From G963676655 sp963676655 (GTDB lineage: Bacteria > Verrucomicrobiota > Lentisphaeria > Victivallales > Victivallaceae), in assembly GCA_963676655.2 (NCBI GenBank), contig CAXXKX010000003.1, forward strand, positions 5,580,001 to 5,644,000: a stretch of DNA of 64,000 nucleotides. Reading direction: 5' to 3'. The position numbers and the translations under genes were made by a program. Each line of letters begins with the position of its first letter. The stretch's first letter is position 1. Under the pieces are notes generated by a model that did no database searches, had not been told where the DNA came from, and saw only the letters and a program-made list of their open reading frames with translations. Below are positions 23,649-33,726 of the stretch, piece after piece.

Positions 23649-24926
23649 TCAAAAAGTTATATTCCCGTTGTATACGAAATAAATGATTACCCCGATCAGA
23701 CAGAGCAGGGCGCACAAGGTCAATGTCAATAACAACGGCATCAGGTTGCGTTCTATAAACAGGAAAGTATGTTTAACCGCTCCCGCATGTTCCGCCGATG
23801 TGGCATAACCCGACATGTAATTGATGATGTCGCTGCGCAGTTCCTGAACTGTCTGGTAGCGATCTTCCGGTTTTACATTCATCGCCTTGAGGACGATTGC
23901 TTCCACCGCTGGCGGGATGTAACGTTGCGATTTGATTGTCCTCGGCGATTCGATGTTGCCGCGGATGGTGTCAACCAGCATTTCCCTGACGTCACGGTTT
24001 GGCAACGGTGTGTCAAACGTCAGGATAGAGTAGAGGATCGCGCCGAGTGAATAGACATCAGTACGTTCATCTTTTTCATTATTTTTGCCGGCGGCCTGTT
24101 CCGGCGCCATGTAACCGGGTGTTCCTTTGGTTATTCCGTTCAGGGTCAGGTTATGACCATTGGGGCCGAGACGTTTTTCAAAGTCATCAGCTACCGCGAT
24201 ATCGGCATGCGGATTAGGAGTACCGGAATTTTCCGGATTACCAATGTATTTGGCCAACCCCCAGTCCATGACCAGAACTTCGCCGTAATCACCGATGTGA
24301 ATATTTTCCGGTTTGAGGTCAAGATGGATAACGCCCTTTGAGTGAGCGAACGCGATAGCATTGCACACCTTAAGGTATATTCGCAACAAGGTTGTCAGGT
24401 CGTAACGCTGGAGCAGGGCGGCATCGCCCTGTTTCAATTTTTTGAGGAGCAGGGCCAGGGTCCGGCCGCGCAGATTCTTCATCGTAAAATACGGCGAGCC
24501 ATTGGCGTCCACCCCGATATCATGGATTGGAACGATGTTAGGGTGTTCCAGCAGCGCGGTAATTCTGGCTTCCTGGATAAAGCGCCGGATATCGGCCTGG
24601 GGGCGGTCCTTGAAGTCCGGAATAACCGCCATCGCAACACTGCGGCCGGTATCGCGGTCACGTGTCTGCAAAACAGCTTTCATCCCGCCGAAGCCCAGGC
24701 TGTGTTCAAATTTATATTTATTTTCCGGCTTACGGGTAAGGTGTTCCACCTCCCGAACGTCTTCCAGGTGATGTTGCTCTCCCATGATAATGGTGTCACC
24801 CGGAACTGCACCGGTAAGCTTTTCAGATTCCTCGACCGCAATCAGCGCTTCTTCAGCGAGGAAATTCTCGCTGACGAATTCGCTTTGGCCGGTAATCTGT
24901 CCAGCTAAATGTTCATTTGTTTTCAT
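23649..24926 (-). CDS. Membrane Ser/Thr protein kinase with WNK-like lysine placement
   Basis: 425 residues: kinase domain ~72-370, one C-terminal transmembrane helix (~392-418, LLLTLTLCALLCLIGV) and no large periplasmic part. Catalytic HLDLKPEN at 201-208, DWG at 221-223, GTPGYMAPEQ and an alpha-C Glu119 are present. The usual VAIK Lys is Ala100 (VAMA), while Lys83 stands in the glycine loop (GFGGMKAVL), as in eukaryotic WNK kinases. Activity is therefore plausible by an alternative lysine. The ~70-residue acidic N-terminus has no known domain. First gene of the operon with the LPS-kinase-like protein. Confidence 0.85.
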   Translation of the reverse strand: MKTNEHLAGQITGQSEFVSENFLAEEALIAVEESEKLTGAVPGDTIIMGEQHHLEDVREVEHLTRKPENKYKFEHSLGFGGMKAVLQTRDRDTGRSVAMAVIPDFKDRPQADIRRFIQEARITALLEHPNIVPIHDIGVDANGSPYFTMKNLRGRTLALLLKKLKQGDAALLQRYDLTTLLRIYLKVCNAIAFAHSKGVIHLDLKPENIHIGDYGEVLVMDWGLAKYIGNPENSGTPNPHADIAVADDFEKRLGPNGHNLTLNGITKGTPGYMAPEQAAGKNNEKDERTDVYSLGAILYSILTFDTPLPNRDVREMLVDTIRGNIESPRTIKSQRYIPPAVEAIVLKAMNVKPEDRYQTVQELRSDIINYMSGYATSAEHAGAVKHTFLFIERNLMPLLLTLTLCALLCLIGVIIYFVYNGNITF

Positions 24927-24944
24927 CTTAATAAAATAATACCT

Positions 24945-24993
24945 TAAAATAAAAAAAGCAAAAGTTTTCCACGAACCTGCCGCGGAAAACTTT
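24945..24993 (-). terminator. Terminator after clpX
   Basis: AAAGTTTTCC (24961-24970) and GGAAAACTTT (24984-24993) form a 10-bp stem. On the reverse strand it is followed by GC and then a long T run (24952-24958). It ends the tig-clpP-clpX transcript. Confidence 0.85.
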
Positions 24994-25012
24994 CACTGAT
25001 TTTCAAGTTGTT

Positions 25013-26332
25013 CTAGGAAGTTTTGCGGCGCTTAACCAACTGAGGTTCTTTTTCGCCTCGTACAACTGCGGCATCGACAATACATTTCTTAATATTGCCC
25101 TGTGACGGAGCAGTGTACATTACGTCAAGCATGAGGTGTTCAAGCAGAGAACGCAGACCACGGGCTCCGGTGCCTTTATCTTCCGCCTGGGACGCCAGGG
25201 CTTCAAATGCGTCATCGGTAAATTCCAGATCAATGTTTTCCATCGACATCAACAACTGGTATTGCTTGATCAATGCGTTGCGCGGTTCAGTAAGGATCTT
25301 AATCAGATCGTCTTTTTTCAATGGAGCCAGGAACGAGACGATCGGCAGTCGACCGATAAATTCAGGAATCAAACCGTACTTGATCAAATCCTCCGGTTCG
25401 CAATAACGCATTATTTCCTCATTTGAGAGGATTTTATTATTGCGTTCCTCATCTTTGTTGAAGCCGAGAACCTGGCGCCCGACGCGACGTTGGATGACTT
25501 TGTCCATTCCGACAAAAGCACCGCCGCAGATAAATAAAATATTGGACGTATCGACTTTTAAATATTCCTGATGCGGGTGTTTACGCCCTCCTTTCGGGGG
25601 GACGTTGGCAACCGTACCTTCAATGATCTTTAGTAGAGCCTGCTGAACTCCCTCACCGGAAACGTCACGAGTGATCGATACATTTTCGGTACGACGGGCA
25701 ATCTTGTCAATCTCATCGACATAAATAATCCCGAGCTGGGCGCGTTCAACATCATAATCGGCGGCCTGAACCAGTCGCAACAGAATATTTTCGACATCTT
25801 CGCCAACGTAACCGGCTTCGGTTACGCTGGTCGCGTCGCAGATACAGAACGGAACATCGAGAATTCTGGCCAGAGTTGATGCTAGCAGGGTTTTACCGGA
25901 GCCGGTCGGGCCGATCATCAGAACATTGCTTTTATCCAGTTCCACATCTTGAAACTTCTCGTCCGCAACAAAATGTTCATGCCGGGTCTTTAAGCGTTTA
26001 TAATGATTATGAACCGCTACGGACAAAATTTTCTTAGCATATTCCTGCCCGATTACATAACGGTCGAGACACTCTTTAATCTCATGCGGCGAGAGAATTT
26101 CGAGCTCTTCGATAAAATCATTATCCAGTAACTCCTCAACGTCTTTGTTTGCCGATGAGCCTCGTTTCCCATCCTGATTATACAGGTCTTTGCAAACATC
26201 AACGCATCGACGGCAGATCGCAACGCCGCTAGGGCTGGTAATCAGTTGCCCGATAGCCGGATCGTCGGCGCTTCTGCCGCAAAACGAACAACACATGTTC
26301 GGAGGATTGTTATCTTTATCTTTATTTTTCAT
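25013..26332 (-). CDS. clpX: ClpX, ATPase subunit of the ClpXP protease
   Basis: 439 residues, the usual length. An N-terminal zinc finger (CSFCG and CRRC) is followed by the AAA+ module: Walker A GPTGSGKT near 140, Walker B IIYVDEID near 204 and the RKHPHQEYLKVDTSNILFI segment. It unfolds tagged or misfolded proteins and feeds them to ClpP. The order tig-clpP-clpX on one strand is the classic one; spacing of 29 bp to clpP. Confidence 0.97.
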   Translation of the reverse strand: MKNKDKDNNPPNMCCSFCGRSADDPAIGQLITSPSGVAICRRCVDVCKDLYNQDGKRGSSANKDVEELLDNDFIEELEILSPHEIKECLDRYVIGQEYAKKILSVAVHNHYKRLKTRHEHFVADEKFQDVELDKSNVLMIGPTGSGKTLLASTLARILDVPFCICDATSVTEAGYVGEDVENILLRLVQAADYDVERAQLGIIYVDEIDKIARRTENVSITRDVSGEGVQQALLKIIEGTVANVPPKGGRKHPHQEYLKVDTSNILFICGGAFVGMDKVIQRRVGRQVLGFNKDEERNNKILSNEEIMRYCEPEDLIKYGLIPEFIGRLPIVSFLAPLKKDDLIKILTEPRNALIKQYQLLMSMENIDLEFTDDAFEALASQAEDKGTGARGLRSLLEHLMLDVMYTAPSQGNIKKCIVDAAVVRGEKEPQLVKRRKTS

Positions 26333-26361
26333 ATCAGCTTGAATGCCTTTCTATTTAAGGC

Positions 26362-26949
26362 TTATTTCAATACGTCGTCAACAATACCGTATTCCACCGC
26401 CTCTTCAGCTGACATGAAGAAGTCGCGTTCAGTATCCCGTTCCACTTTTTTCATGGTTTTGCCGGTATGTTTCACAATGATTTGATTAAGCATGGTGCGC
26501 AAACGCAGGATTTCCTGAGCCTGGATATTGATATCCGCCGCAGTTCCCTGTGCGCCGCCCCAAGGTTGATGAATCATGATGCGTGAGTTCGGCAGCGCCC
26601 GACGTTTGCCTTTAGCTCCCGCCAGCAGCAGAACCGCTCCCATACTTGCGCATTGTCCGATGCAGTAGGTCCGGATATCGCAGGAAACTGCCTGCATGGT
26701 ATCATACATCGCTAATCCGGCCGTAACCGAACCGCCGGGACTGTTGATATACAGATCAATATCTTTTTTGGGGTCTTCAGCCTGCAGGAACAATAACTGG
26801 GCCACTACCAGGCTTGCGACATTGTCGTCAATCGGCGTACCGATCATGATTATCCGGTCTTTGAGCAAACGAGAATAGATGTCGTAACCGCGTTCACCGC
26901 GTCCGGTTTGTTCGACAACCATTGGAACCAGAAGTGATGCTTTACTCAT
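26362..26949 (-). CDS. clpP: ClpP protease subunit
   Basis: 195 residues, without a long propeptide. Catalytic triad at Ser102 (GQCASMGA), His127 (MIHQPWGG) and Asp176 (DTERD), with the same spacing as in E. coli. An oxyanion/GG motif PGGSVTAG lies at 71-78. It forms a barrel with ClpX. It is 119 bp downstream of tig; GGAGGTAC precedes the ATG. Confidence 0.97.
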   Translation of the reverse strand: MSKASLLVPMVVEQTGRGERGYDIYSRLLKDRIIMIGTPIDDNVASLVVAQLLFLQAEDPKKDIDLYINSPGGSVTAGLAMYDTMQAVSCDIRTYCIGQCASMGAVLLLAGAKGKRRALPNSRIMIHQPWGGAQGTAADINIQAQEILRLRTMLNQIIVKHTGKTMKKVERDTERDFFMSAEEAVEYGIVDDVLK

Positions 26950-27068
26950 AATAGTACCTCCAATAATATTACACGTCGAATGCGTTACTGCATCCGTATG
27001 CTGTTAACCATGCCGGTCCGATGAACCGGCTCTGTATAAATATTTAAACTTAAACTGAAAAATTCAGT

Positions 27069-28367
27069 TTATGCTTCTTTCTTTTCATCGCCTGTATCAG
27101 CGGCGTCAACCAGGAACTGACGGGTCTTGGCCTGCATCATTGAATAAGCCAGCTCATTGATGCGCCCTGATTTTCCCATAGCGGCTCTCAGTTCTTTGCC
27201 TTTCATGCCGTAGTAACGGCTCATCATATTCATCTGCATATCCATTTCGGACTCAGTTACTTTGATACCTTCTTTTTCCGCAATCTTCGCCAGAATGAAT
27301 GACTGAGTCAGTTCTTTTACAGCTTTTTCTTCAGCTTCTTTGGTGATAGCCGGGATGTCGGCATCTTCATCTTTTTTGCTGTTACGGATAGTTTCAATTT
27401 GACGATCAACTTCGTTTTTCAGGAGAGTCGGCGGCAGAACCAGTTTGCCAATTGCCTCTTCGAGTTTGTCCATGATCGCTTCGCTTTGTTTATCGCGCAA
27501 TTCCTGCATGCCCTGCTGTTTTAAGCGGCCTTCGATACTTTTCTTTAATGCGTCCATATCTTCCAGTCCGGTGCGCTTCAGCAATTCTGCTTCGTCTTCC
27601 AAGGGCTTGCGGCGCTGTACTTCAATGACTTTGCCGCTGTATTTTACTGATTTCCCGGCAAGTTCAGCTTCACGATAGTCAGCCGGGAATTCCGCAGTAA
27701 ATTCGAAGTCTTCGCCTTTGGCTTTGCCGGTCAGTGCCGCGACAACGCCGGGCATCATTTCGGGTTCCTGCAACCAGATCCAGTTTTCTTCACTTGTGAC
27801 TAGACGTTTTACTGAGTCAGAAGCACCTTCCGGCAGTTCAAAGTCAGAAGTATAAGATACTTTGAGCATATCTCCGCCCTGTGAAGGCTCGGTAATATTT
27901 TCATAAGTGGCATACATTTCTTTCATCTGGGTGATTTCGGCATCGATTTTTTCAGCTTCTACTTCCGGTGCTTTTACGTCAATCTTCAGTCCTTTGTACT
28001 CAGGCAGTTCGAACGCCGGTTCCATGTCGAAGTTCATGCGAATAATCAAATCTTTGTCGCAATCAACTTTGACTTCTTCTCCTTCCGGAAAATTAACGGA
28101 AACGAATTTAAAATCTTCGTCATCGGAAACCTGCTTATAGGCTGCTTCCGTTACGCGACGGTCCATTTCACTCTGGATGTGGTCGCTGTATTTTTTCAGA
28201 ACCATTCCCTTTGGAGCTTTGCCTTTACGGAAGCCGGGAACTTGAACCATGCCGGATACTTCGCGAACCAGCATATTACGTTCTTTGAGCAGTTCGTCTT
28301 TGGTCGCGGTAAATTCAACTTGCTGAAGACCAGGTTCCAGTTCTTTCTTGCTGATTTTAAATTCCAT
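27069..28367 (-). CDS. tig: Trigger factor
   Basis: 432 residues. The N-terminal ribosome-binding domain with GFRKGKAPKGM near 45-55, the PPIase-like middle and the helical C-terminal domain with MQMNMMSRYYGMKGKELR are all present. It is a ribosome-bound chaperone that meets nascent chains. It heads the clpP-clpX operon, so chaperone and protease are expressed together. The central domain (about 150-240) is more diverged than the ends. Confidence 0.95.
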   Translation of the reverse strand: MEFKISKKELEPGLQQVEFTATKDELLKERNMLVREVSGMVQVPGFRKGKAPKGMVLKKYSDHIQSEMDRRVTEAAYKQVSDDEDFKFVSVNFPEGEEVKVDCDKDLIIRMNFDMEPAFELPEYKGLKIDVKAPEVEAEKIDAEITQMKEMYATYENITEPSQGGDMLKVSYTSDFELPEGASDSVKRLVTSEENWIWLQEPEMMPGVVAALTGKAKGEDFEFTAEFPADYREAELAGKSVKYSGKVIEVQRRKPLEDEAELLKRTGLEDMDALKKSIEGRLKQQGMQELRDKQSEAIMDKLEEAIGKLVLPPTLLKNEVDRQIETIRNSKKDEDADIPAITKEAEEKAVKELTQSFILAKIAEKEGIKVTESEMDMQMNMMSRYYGMKGKELRAAMGKSGRINELAYSMMQAKTRQFLVDAADTGDEKKEA

Positions 28368-28430
28368 TGTTTCTTAAACCTTGTTTGTTTTAATTTAAAA
28401 ATATTAGTTCCATTATAAATTATCGAATCT

Positions 28431-28460
28431 ATAATATATCACACTTTTGCAATATTGCAA
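28431..28460 (-). promoter_or_regulatory. Likely tig promoter
   Basis: On the reverse strand TTGCAA, 18 bp, TATTAT, about 65 bp before the tig start, in an otherwise AT-rich gap. The TTGCAATATTGCAA dyad around it might add regulation. Confidence 0.5.
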
Positions 28461-28600
28461 TATATTTACACAACTTTATTAAGTACAAATTTCTGCTTGC
28501 GGTTTAAACCGGAAAATCTTTTTTGAACCATTATGGATATTAAAAAGGATCTCAAAATAAGAGGGATGGATGATCTTCAGTTTTTTAACCGAATATTATA

Positions 28601-29572
28601 TCACAACAGCAGCTTTCGGAAGCAGTATATTGCGGTGCCTTTCGGGTCAAGGCCGCGGCTTAATTGTTTATTTTCCACCCGGTCTGGATCATCAAATTTG
28701 CGGGCGGTTTCTCGGATGAATAGTTTTGAACCTAATATCGCTCCATCGGTGAAGTGTCGGGTGCGCCTCAGAAATTTTACCGGCATCGATTCTTTGCGGC
28801 GCGCGGACTGTTCCTCTTCGGATATTTCGGCCGCGTTCGCACCGCGTTCGGCGGCGATTATCCGGGTCAGAGAACACTTGAATTCCGTATAATAATCCGC
28901 GTCGCTCCAGTTCGAAGTATCGGTATAATCGATCAATTTTTTGTAGTGTTTGATGAAGTTGGCGTGGTACATGTGTTTGCCGCTACCGCAGTAGCGTCCC
29001 CAGGTGGTGAATCGGTAATCTGCCGGATTTTCGGTCAATTTAGCCCGGACGGGGTTGAGTTCGACGTATTGTAAACACGCTTCCAGTGCGTCAGCGCCTT
29101 CGATGATAACGCTTTTAAACCGATCGGCCCATAATCTGCCGATGTGGTCGTAGGTCCGGTTGAAAACCACGGAAAATCTTTGCTGGTAAGCTCGCATAAA
29201 GTAGCTGATGTCGATCATTTTTTCGCCTACTTCGCGACAAAGTTTTTTGTGTTTGGGTTCTATATAAGGCAACTTCTTCACCGCATAGGTTAAATCGCCT
29301 TCCATCGACTTGTAATAAGCGTTGTGACGAGCTGCGATTTCAACCTCAGACGGCAGTTCATTTTTACCCGGAGCGTAGACCACTAAGTGAAAGTGATTGC
29401 CCATCCATGCCGCGGAAATAACCTCAATTAGAAAGTATTCCGTGAGATTTTGCAGCAATGTGAAACCATATTCCCGGTCTACTTCGGAAAAAGGCAGGTC
29501 GCCTTTGTATCCCGACACCCGGTTCATCAGGTGATAGTAGCAGCCCTGGTCTGCAATTTTCATTCGTTTCAT
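28601..29572 (-). CDS. Y1 (IS200/REP-type) transposase, copy 1
   Basis: 323 residues. The HUH signature GNHFHLVVYAPG is near 57-68, with the catalytic tyrosine in the helix MRAYQQRFSVVFNRTY further on, as in REP-associated tyrosine transposases. These act on single-stranded hairpins; many are domesticated. A second copy with the same architecture is at 53504. No IS ends or REP hairpins were found next to it, so it may be a lone, host-kept gene. Start ATG 29572 follows GGAGGC. Confidence 0.85.
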   Translation of the reverse strand: MKRMKIADQGCYYHLMNRVSGYKGDLPFSEVDREYGFTLLQNLTEYFLIEVISAAWMGNHFHLVVYAPGKNELPSEVEIAARHNAYYKSMEGDLTYAVKKLPYIEPKHKKLCREVGEKMIDISYFMRAYQQRFSVVFNRTYDHIGRLWADRFKSVIIEGADALEACLQYVELNPVRAKLTENPADYRFTTWGRYCGSGKHMYHANFIKHYKKLIDYTDTSNWSDADYYTEFKCSLTRIIAAERGANAAEISEEEQSARRKESMPVKFLRRTRHFTDGAILGSKLFIRETARKFDDPDRVENKQLSRGLDPKGTAIYCFRKLLL

Positions 29573-29679
29573 AATAGCCTCCTATGTGTTTTGAATTACA
29601 ATAATACCAGTTTTGCGAATGTCAAATAAAAATTATATGGTAATTTTATAAAAAATTAAATTAATATCGTTTGATAGGA

Positions 29680-31581
29680 TTATTTAGAAAAGAAGGTTCC
29701 GGCATTTTTTATGAATGTGAAAAGTAGTTTTTGATCGAGCGCTCTCGAATCTTTTTCAGGTAATCGAGCATCTTTTGCTGTGGTAACTGTGTTGTACGGG
29801 GACGCTGATATGACACACTTTACCTTTTTGTCAATGTAACACAGTTTATCCCATGAAGCGCAGGCAGTGTATTGTCTTGGGACAGATTTACTCAGAAGGT
29901 TATATCCAAGAGAGAAGTCCTCCGGGGGATTCATGATCCCGATTAACGGGGCGATTGTGGCGGCAATGTCCAGATGACTGGTCATAAAATTGATATCCCG
30001 GGGTTCTTGTTCGGGAATGTAAATCATGAACGTGGTGCGTATTTGCTCCTCGGTGAATGACTTGTTATGACCCCAGTTTCCCTTCTCCATGAATTCCTCT
30101 CCATGATCACCGGCGATCACGACAATTGTGTTTCCCATGAGTTTTTCCTTTTTCAGAAACTTAAATACTCTGGCCAACTGAGTATCCAGATGGTTTACAG
30201 AGTTGAGATAACGATTCTTGATTTTATCAATATTTTCCAGGATGTTAACCGTGGAATAGTTGAAGGTTTTGAGATAGTCCTTTTTGACGATGCAGTTTTC
30301 CGGAAAAGTATATGGGGCGTGTGGAGATTCAAAAAACATAAAAGCCATGAATGCTCTATTTTTGTCCCGGTGTTTGATATCATTCAGTATGCTGCTGATA
30401 TTTTTACGGTCATTGATGAATCCACCTCGACCAGCGGACTGATGAAGATTCTTTTTATCAATGTTGGCAAAAATTGTTTTGTCAAATTCCGGGTAGGTGA
30501 ATTTTGCACTGGTATACATCATGAATTGATAATTCTCTTCTTTTAACGTCTGCATTATTACCGGGGCTCTTCTGGCTGAAAGTGCGGCGTCCCAATATGA
30601 GCCGTAAAGTCCGTAAAACATCCCGAACAATGCCATCCTGGTGCCGTTGCCCGAGCTGTAATGATTATGGCAATACAGGCATTTTCTGGCGAATTTTGAT
30701 GTTGCAGGCATTATTTCCGGGGTTAATGTGTCTGCTCGCCAGGATTCTGCAACCAGCCAGACAATATTATATTTTTTTCTTTCATCCTTCAGTTGAATGG
30801 GTTTAAGCGGATAGTGCAAGGCAGTTTTGTGCGGCTTGTATTTCAGATTGTCCCGCCGTCCTTCCGGTATTTTTAAAGAACGATAAAATGTTTTCATTCT
30901 GGTGGGGATATACAGAGGGACTTTTTGGGCGTTATAGAATACTTCCGGACGATCCTTGTAGTTGTAATAGGCGTATTCAAATTTTTCCGCTACGCCCAAA
31001 GTAACAAGCAGAGTGAATATAATTACTGTTGCTATCATTTTCATTTTCAACGGAAACAGTTGCTTTTTTCTTGTAAGGTGCACACTCCATAAAAGCAATG
31101 TCGTGAAAGTCAGACAACCGGTAATCAACAAGCCAAATACTATATTATCCGTCAATGATGCACCCATTGATTCGATTCCCCCCGGAGTGAAGAGCAGATT
31201 AAGTACAAAACCATTAATATGAAATTTAAACATTGAATATATTTTGTAATCAGCGAATAAATAAAATATTTGCAGCCCGGCAAGCAGGACAAGCAGACAA
31301 TAAAGCCCCGCAGTTTTAATCCGTTTCCTCTTTTTGATAAAAGTTGAAAGATATATCGTCGAAAAAATCAAAATGATGCATGGGGACATGTAAAGCAGAG
31401 GGTAGGTTAAAGCTATGGAAAACGCGAAAAAACAGGTTTTGAAGTCATATAGCTGCATTTGCGGCACAAAAAGAATGGAGAATTCAAGCAGCAGTACGCA
31501 ATATAAAACTGCAAGGAAACGAGTTGTCATATGTACTAGGAACCTGGTTGCGGAGCTCTCTTTTATCTGACTGTTGTTCAA
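29680..31581 (-). CDS. Inner-membrane alkaline-phosphatase-fold protein (LtaS/YejM-like)
   Basis: 633 residues: five N-terminal transmembrane helices (about 20-200), then a periplasmic sulfatase-like domain (~270-590). Nucleophile Thr314 sits in SSGNGTRMALFG; metal sites appear at VAESWRAD and GDHGEEF. The Thr nucleophile, rather than Cys, points to phosphotransfer or to a YejM/PbgA-type lipid A regulator instead of a sulfatase. It forms its own unit behind the 15-bp motif at 31691 and stands beside two ArnT-like enzymes, so lipid A or other envelope decoration is the likely role. Confidence 0.75.
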   Translation of the reverse strand: MNNSQIKESSATRFLVHMTTRFLAVLYCVLLLEFSILFVPQMQLYDFKTCFFAFSIALTYPLLYMSPCIILIFSTIYLSTFIKKRKRIKTAGLYCLLVLLAGLQIFYLFADYKIYSMFKFHINGFVLNLLFTPGGIESMGASLTDNIVFGLLITGCLTFTTLLLWSVHLTRKKQLFPLKMKMIATVIIFTLLVTLGVAEKFEYAYYNYKDRPEVFYNAQKVPLYIPTRMKTFYRSLKIPEGRRDNLKYKPHKTALHYPLKPIQLKDERKKYNIVWLVAESWRADTLTPEIMPATSKFARKCLYCHNHYSSGNGTRMALFGMFYGLYGSYWDAALSARRAPVIMQTLKEENYQFMMYTSAKFTYPEFDKTIFANIDKKNLHQSAGRGGFINDRKNISSILNDIKHRDKNRAFMAFMFFESPHAPYTFPENCIVKKDYLKTFNYSTVNILENIDKIKNRYLNSVNHLDTQLARVFKFLKKEKLMGNTIVVIAGDHGEEFMEKGNWGHNKSFTEEQIRTTFMIYIPEQEPRDINFMTSHLDIAATIAPLIGIMNPPEDFSLGYNLLSKSVPRQYTACASWDKLCYIDKKVKCVISASPYNTVTTAKDARLPEKDSRALDQKLLFTFIKNAGTFFSK

Positions 31582-31690
31582 GGTTAATTCCTTTTGAAAA
31601 TAGTTTAATTAATTTTGTTATTCTATCCGATCTTAATGATCTAATACCACATAAAATAACTCCGGATTATTAAAAGCCTCTGAACTGTTA

Positions 31691-31705
31691 ATTAAAATAA
31701 ATTAA
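31691..31705 (-). promoter_or_regulatory. Candidate response-regulator box A
   Basis: TTAATTTATTTTAAT on the reverse strand, 110 bp before the start of the LtaS-like gene. It differs by one base from boxes B (33650) and C (38244). TTAA repeats set 10 bp apart are the kind of site bound by OmpR/PmrA-type regulators, and such a regulator is encoded in this cluster. Confidence 0.55.
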
Positions 31706-31791
31706 TAATAGGAAGATCGTTATATGGTAGAATCTGAAGACTGAACATTAATGATTTATTACAAGATATATAAAACGTAATATTGGTTTTG

Positions 31792-33525
31792 TCAATATTC
31801 AAGGAAAGCATACGAGCGATCAATGATCTTTTTTTGCGGTTCCGGTATACATTTCATTTTAATATAATACTTGTTATAGCTGTCCCTGGTTAAAATCAGG
31901 ACCAGATTGTGCTTGTTTTCTTTTAAAACGGCTTGAAAGTCTTTTTTCATTAGCAATCGCCGTTTACAGGTGGAATCATAATCAATCCCATACCCGAACT
32001 CATTAGCGGTAAAAAGCAAATAGACGTTTTCACGATGATAAAACCAGCATACGGCTCGGGCAACTTTGTATTCTGAAACGATAACCGTATTGTCTTTTAT
32101 TTCATTTTGAAGAGAAGTGAGAAAATATCCGGGAGCTTTATGCGCGATTGCGGCATGAGGAATTGCGATCATGCCGCATATAAACAACAAGGCCGGGCCG
32201 TAGCTGAAATATTCCAGTTTTTTTCTCGTATCTGAAATACGCAGCAGTTTCCATAGGAAATAAACCCAGATTATCGCGGTGATGATTACAAGTGCCAATT
32301 TCCACCATTCCGCGACGGGGGCAAAAAGCTTAAAAGCGGCTCCTTTATCCGTTTTTAGTCCGGGAACGCCGATGATTTCGAAAAGAATCAAAACTGCGGT
32401 TGCGGTGGTTATGACAACTATCAGGGTCCCGGCCAGCCAATGCAGCCATTTTTCCGCGATATTGGAGAAATTACTGTATTCTTTCAGTCCAAACGCAAAA
32501 AGAATAATTACTGGTGGGATAGCCGGTAATATATAGGTTGGCAGTTTACCCTTGGAAGTGGAAAAAAAGAGGAAAGTAAGGATTAACCAGCAGAGCGAAT
32601 ATTTGACTAATGGAATATCCAACTTGTATGATCGCCATTTTGAAATAACCATCGGCAGCAATAGCGACCATGGGAGTAACGCAATGAGTAAAATTGGAAT
32701 GTAGAAGTAAAACGGCTCCGGATGTTGAGCGAATTTTCCCATAAAACGACGGATATGTTCTTCCATGACGAAAAAGCGCCAGAAATCCGGTTCTTTCTGC
32801 TGAATCAAAATTGCCCATGGCAGAACAACCGCCAGAAGCGGAAGCAAAATAGCCAGTGACTGAATGGCTGCCAGTTTGATATTGACAATCATCGAACGTT
32901 TTTTCAGGAGCTCAAACTTATTTTTTGAAAATTCCCAGACAAAGTATGTTCCGGTTGTCAAGCCGACAATCGCAAAGACAAGAAATCCTTTAATTAAAAA
33001 GCCCAGCCCCAGCGAAAGTCCGAACAGTAAAAGCAGCGGTAAACGCTTTTTTTCGTTATCGGAATGAAAAGCGAAAAAGAATGATGTGAAAGCGCCGGTC
33101 ACGGCCATATTCAACATTCCGTCCAAAACTGCAACGGTACCGATTATAAAAACACCGACAGTTAACAGATAGATACTCGCGGTTACCAGTCCGATGGAGT
33201 TTTTAAACTGTTTCGCGGATAGAAAATAAATGCATAAAGCTGTAAATAAAGTTGCCAGGGCTGAAGCAAACCTTGCTCCGAAGTTGTTTTCACCGAAGAT
33301 CAGCATCGAGATAGAGTTAATCCAGTATCCCATGATCGGTTTTTCAAAATAACGCAAACCATCCAGTCGTGGAACGATCCAGTCTCCGGAGTGAATCATT
33401 TCTCGGGATATTTCCGCATATCTGGTTTCGTCCGGGGCTATGATCGGTCTCAAAGAAAGCGGCAAAAGGTAAACAAGTAGAAAAATCGCCAATATTATTT
33501 TGATATCCTTAATTTTCCCGTTCAA
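31792..33525 (-). CDS. ArnT-like GT39 glycosyltransferase
   Basis: 577 residues with about 11-12 membrane helices and a C-terminal periplasmic domain. The first periplasmic loop has the catalytic acidic motif PDETRYAEI near 29-37 and RYFEKPIMGYW, matching ArnT, which moves aminoarabinose from undecaprenyl phosphate to lipid A. ArnT partners that make aminoarabinose are not seen here, so the transferred sugar may differ. Start ATG 33525 after GGAGG. It is behind box B and downstream of the two-component system. Confidence 0.85.
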   Translation of the reverse strand: MNGKIKDIKIILAIFLLVYLLPLSLRPIIAPDETRYAEISREMIHSGDWIVPRLDGLRYFEKPIMGYWINSISMLIFGENNFGARFASALATLFTALCIYFLSAKQFKNSIGLVTASIYLLTVGVFIIGTVAVLDGMLNMAVTGAFTSFFFAFHSDNEKKRLPLLLLFGLSLGLGFLIKGFLVFAIVGLTTGTYFVWEFSKNKFELLKKRSMIVNIKLAAIQSLAILLPLLAVVLPWAILIQQKEPDFWRFFVMEEHIRRFMGKFAQHPEPFYFYIPILLIALLPWSLLLPMVISKWRSYKLDIPLVKYSLCWLILTFLFFSTSKGKLPTYILPAIPPVIILFAFGLKEYSNFSNIAEKWLHWLAGTLIVVITTATAVLILFEIIGVPGLKTDKGAAFKLFAPVAEWWKLALVIITAIIWVYFLWKLLRISDTRKKLEYFSYGPALLFICGMIAIPHAAIAHKAPGYFLTSLQNEIKDNTVIVSEYKVARAVCWFYHRENVYLLFTANEFGYGIDYDSTCKRRLLMKKDFQAVLKENKHNLVLILTRDSYNKYYIKMKCIPEPQKKIIDRSYAFLEY

Positions 33526-33649
33526 AGTTCCCTCCTGAAATATGTTCTTTCACGTGGTTAAGATTGATTAAAATATTTCGTATTCCTGTTTGAACTTAAC
33601 GAATAACTAATAACATATCGTGGATTTATTAAGGGATTCTGAATGGTTT

Positions 33650-33664
33650 ATTAAAAAAAATTAA
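33650..33664 (-). promoter_or_regulatory. Candidate response-regulator box B
   Basis: TTAATTTTTTTTAAT on the reverse strand, 125 bp before the ArnT-like gene at 33525. It is identical to box C. Beyond it a TTCAGA-x-TTAATAA stretch is also shared with box A's downstream region. Confidence 0.55.
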
Positions 33665-33726
33665 TAAAAGAGAAATACAGGTAAAAAACGGGATTATTTT
33701 ACGGGGAAAAGGAATTGATATATTAA

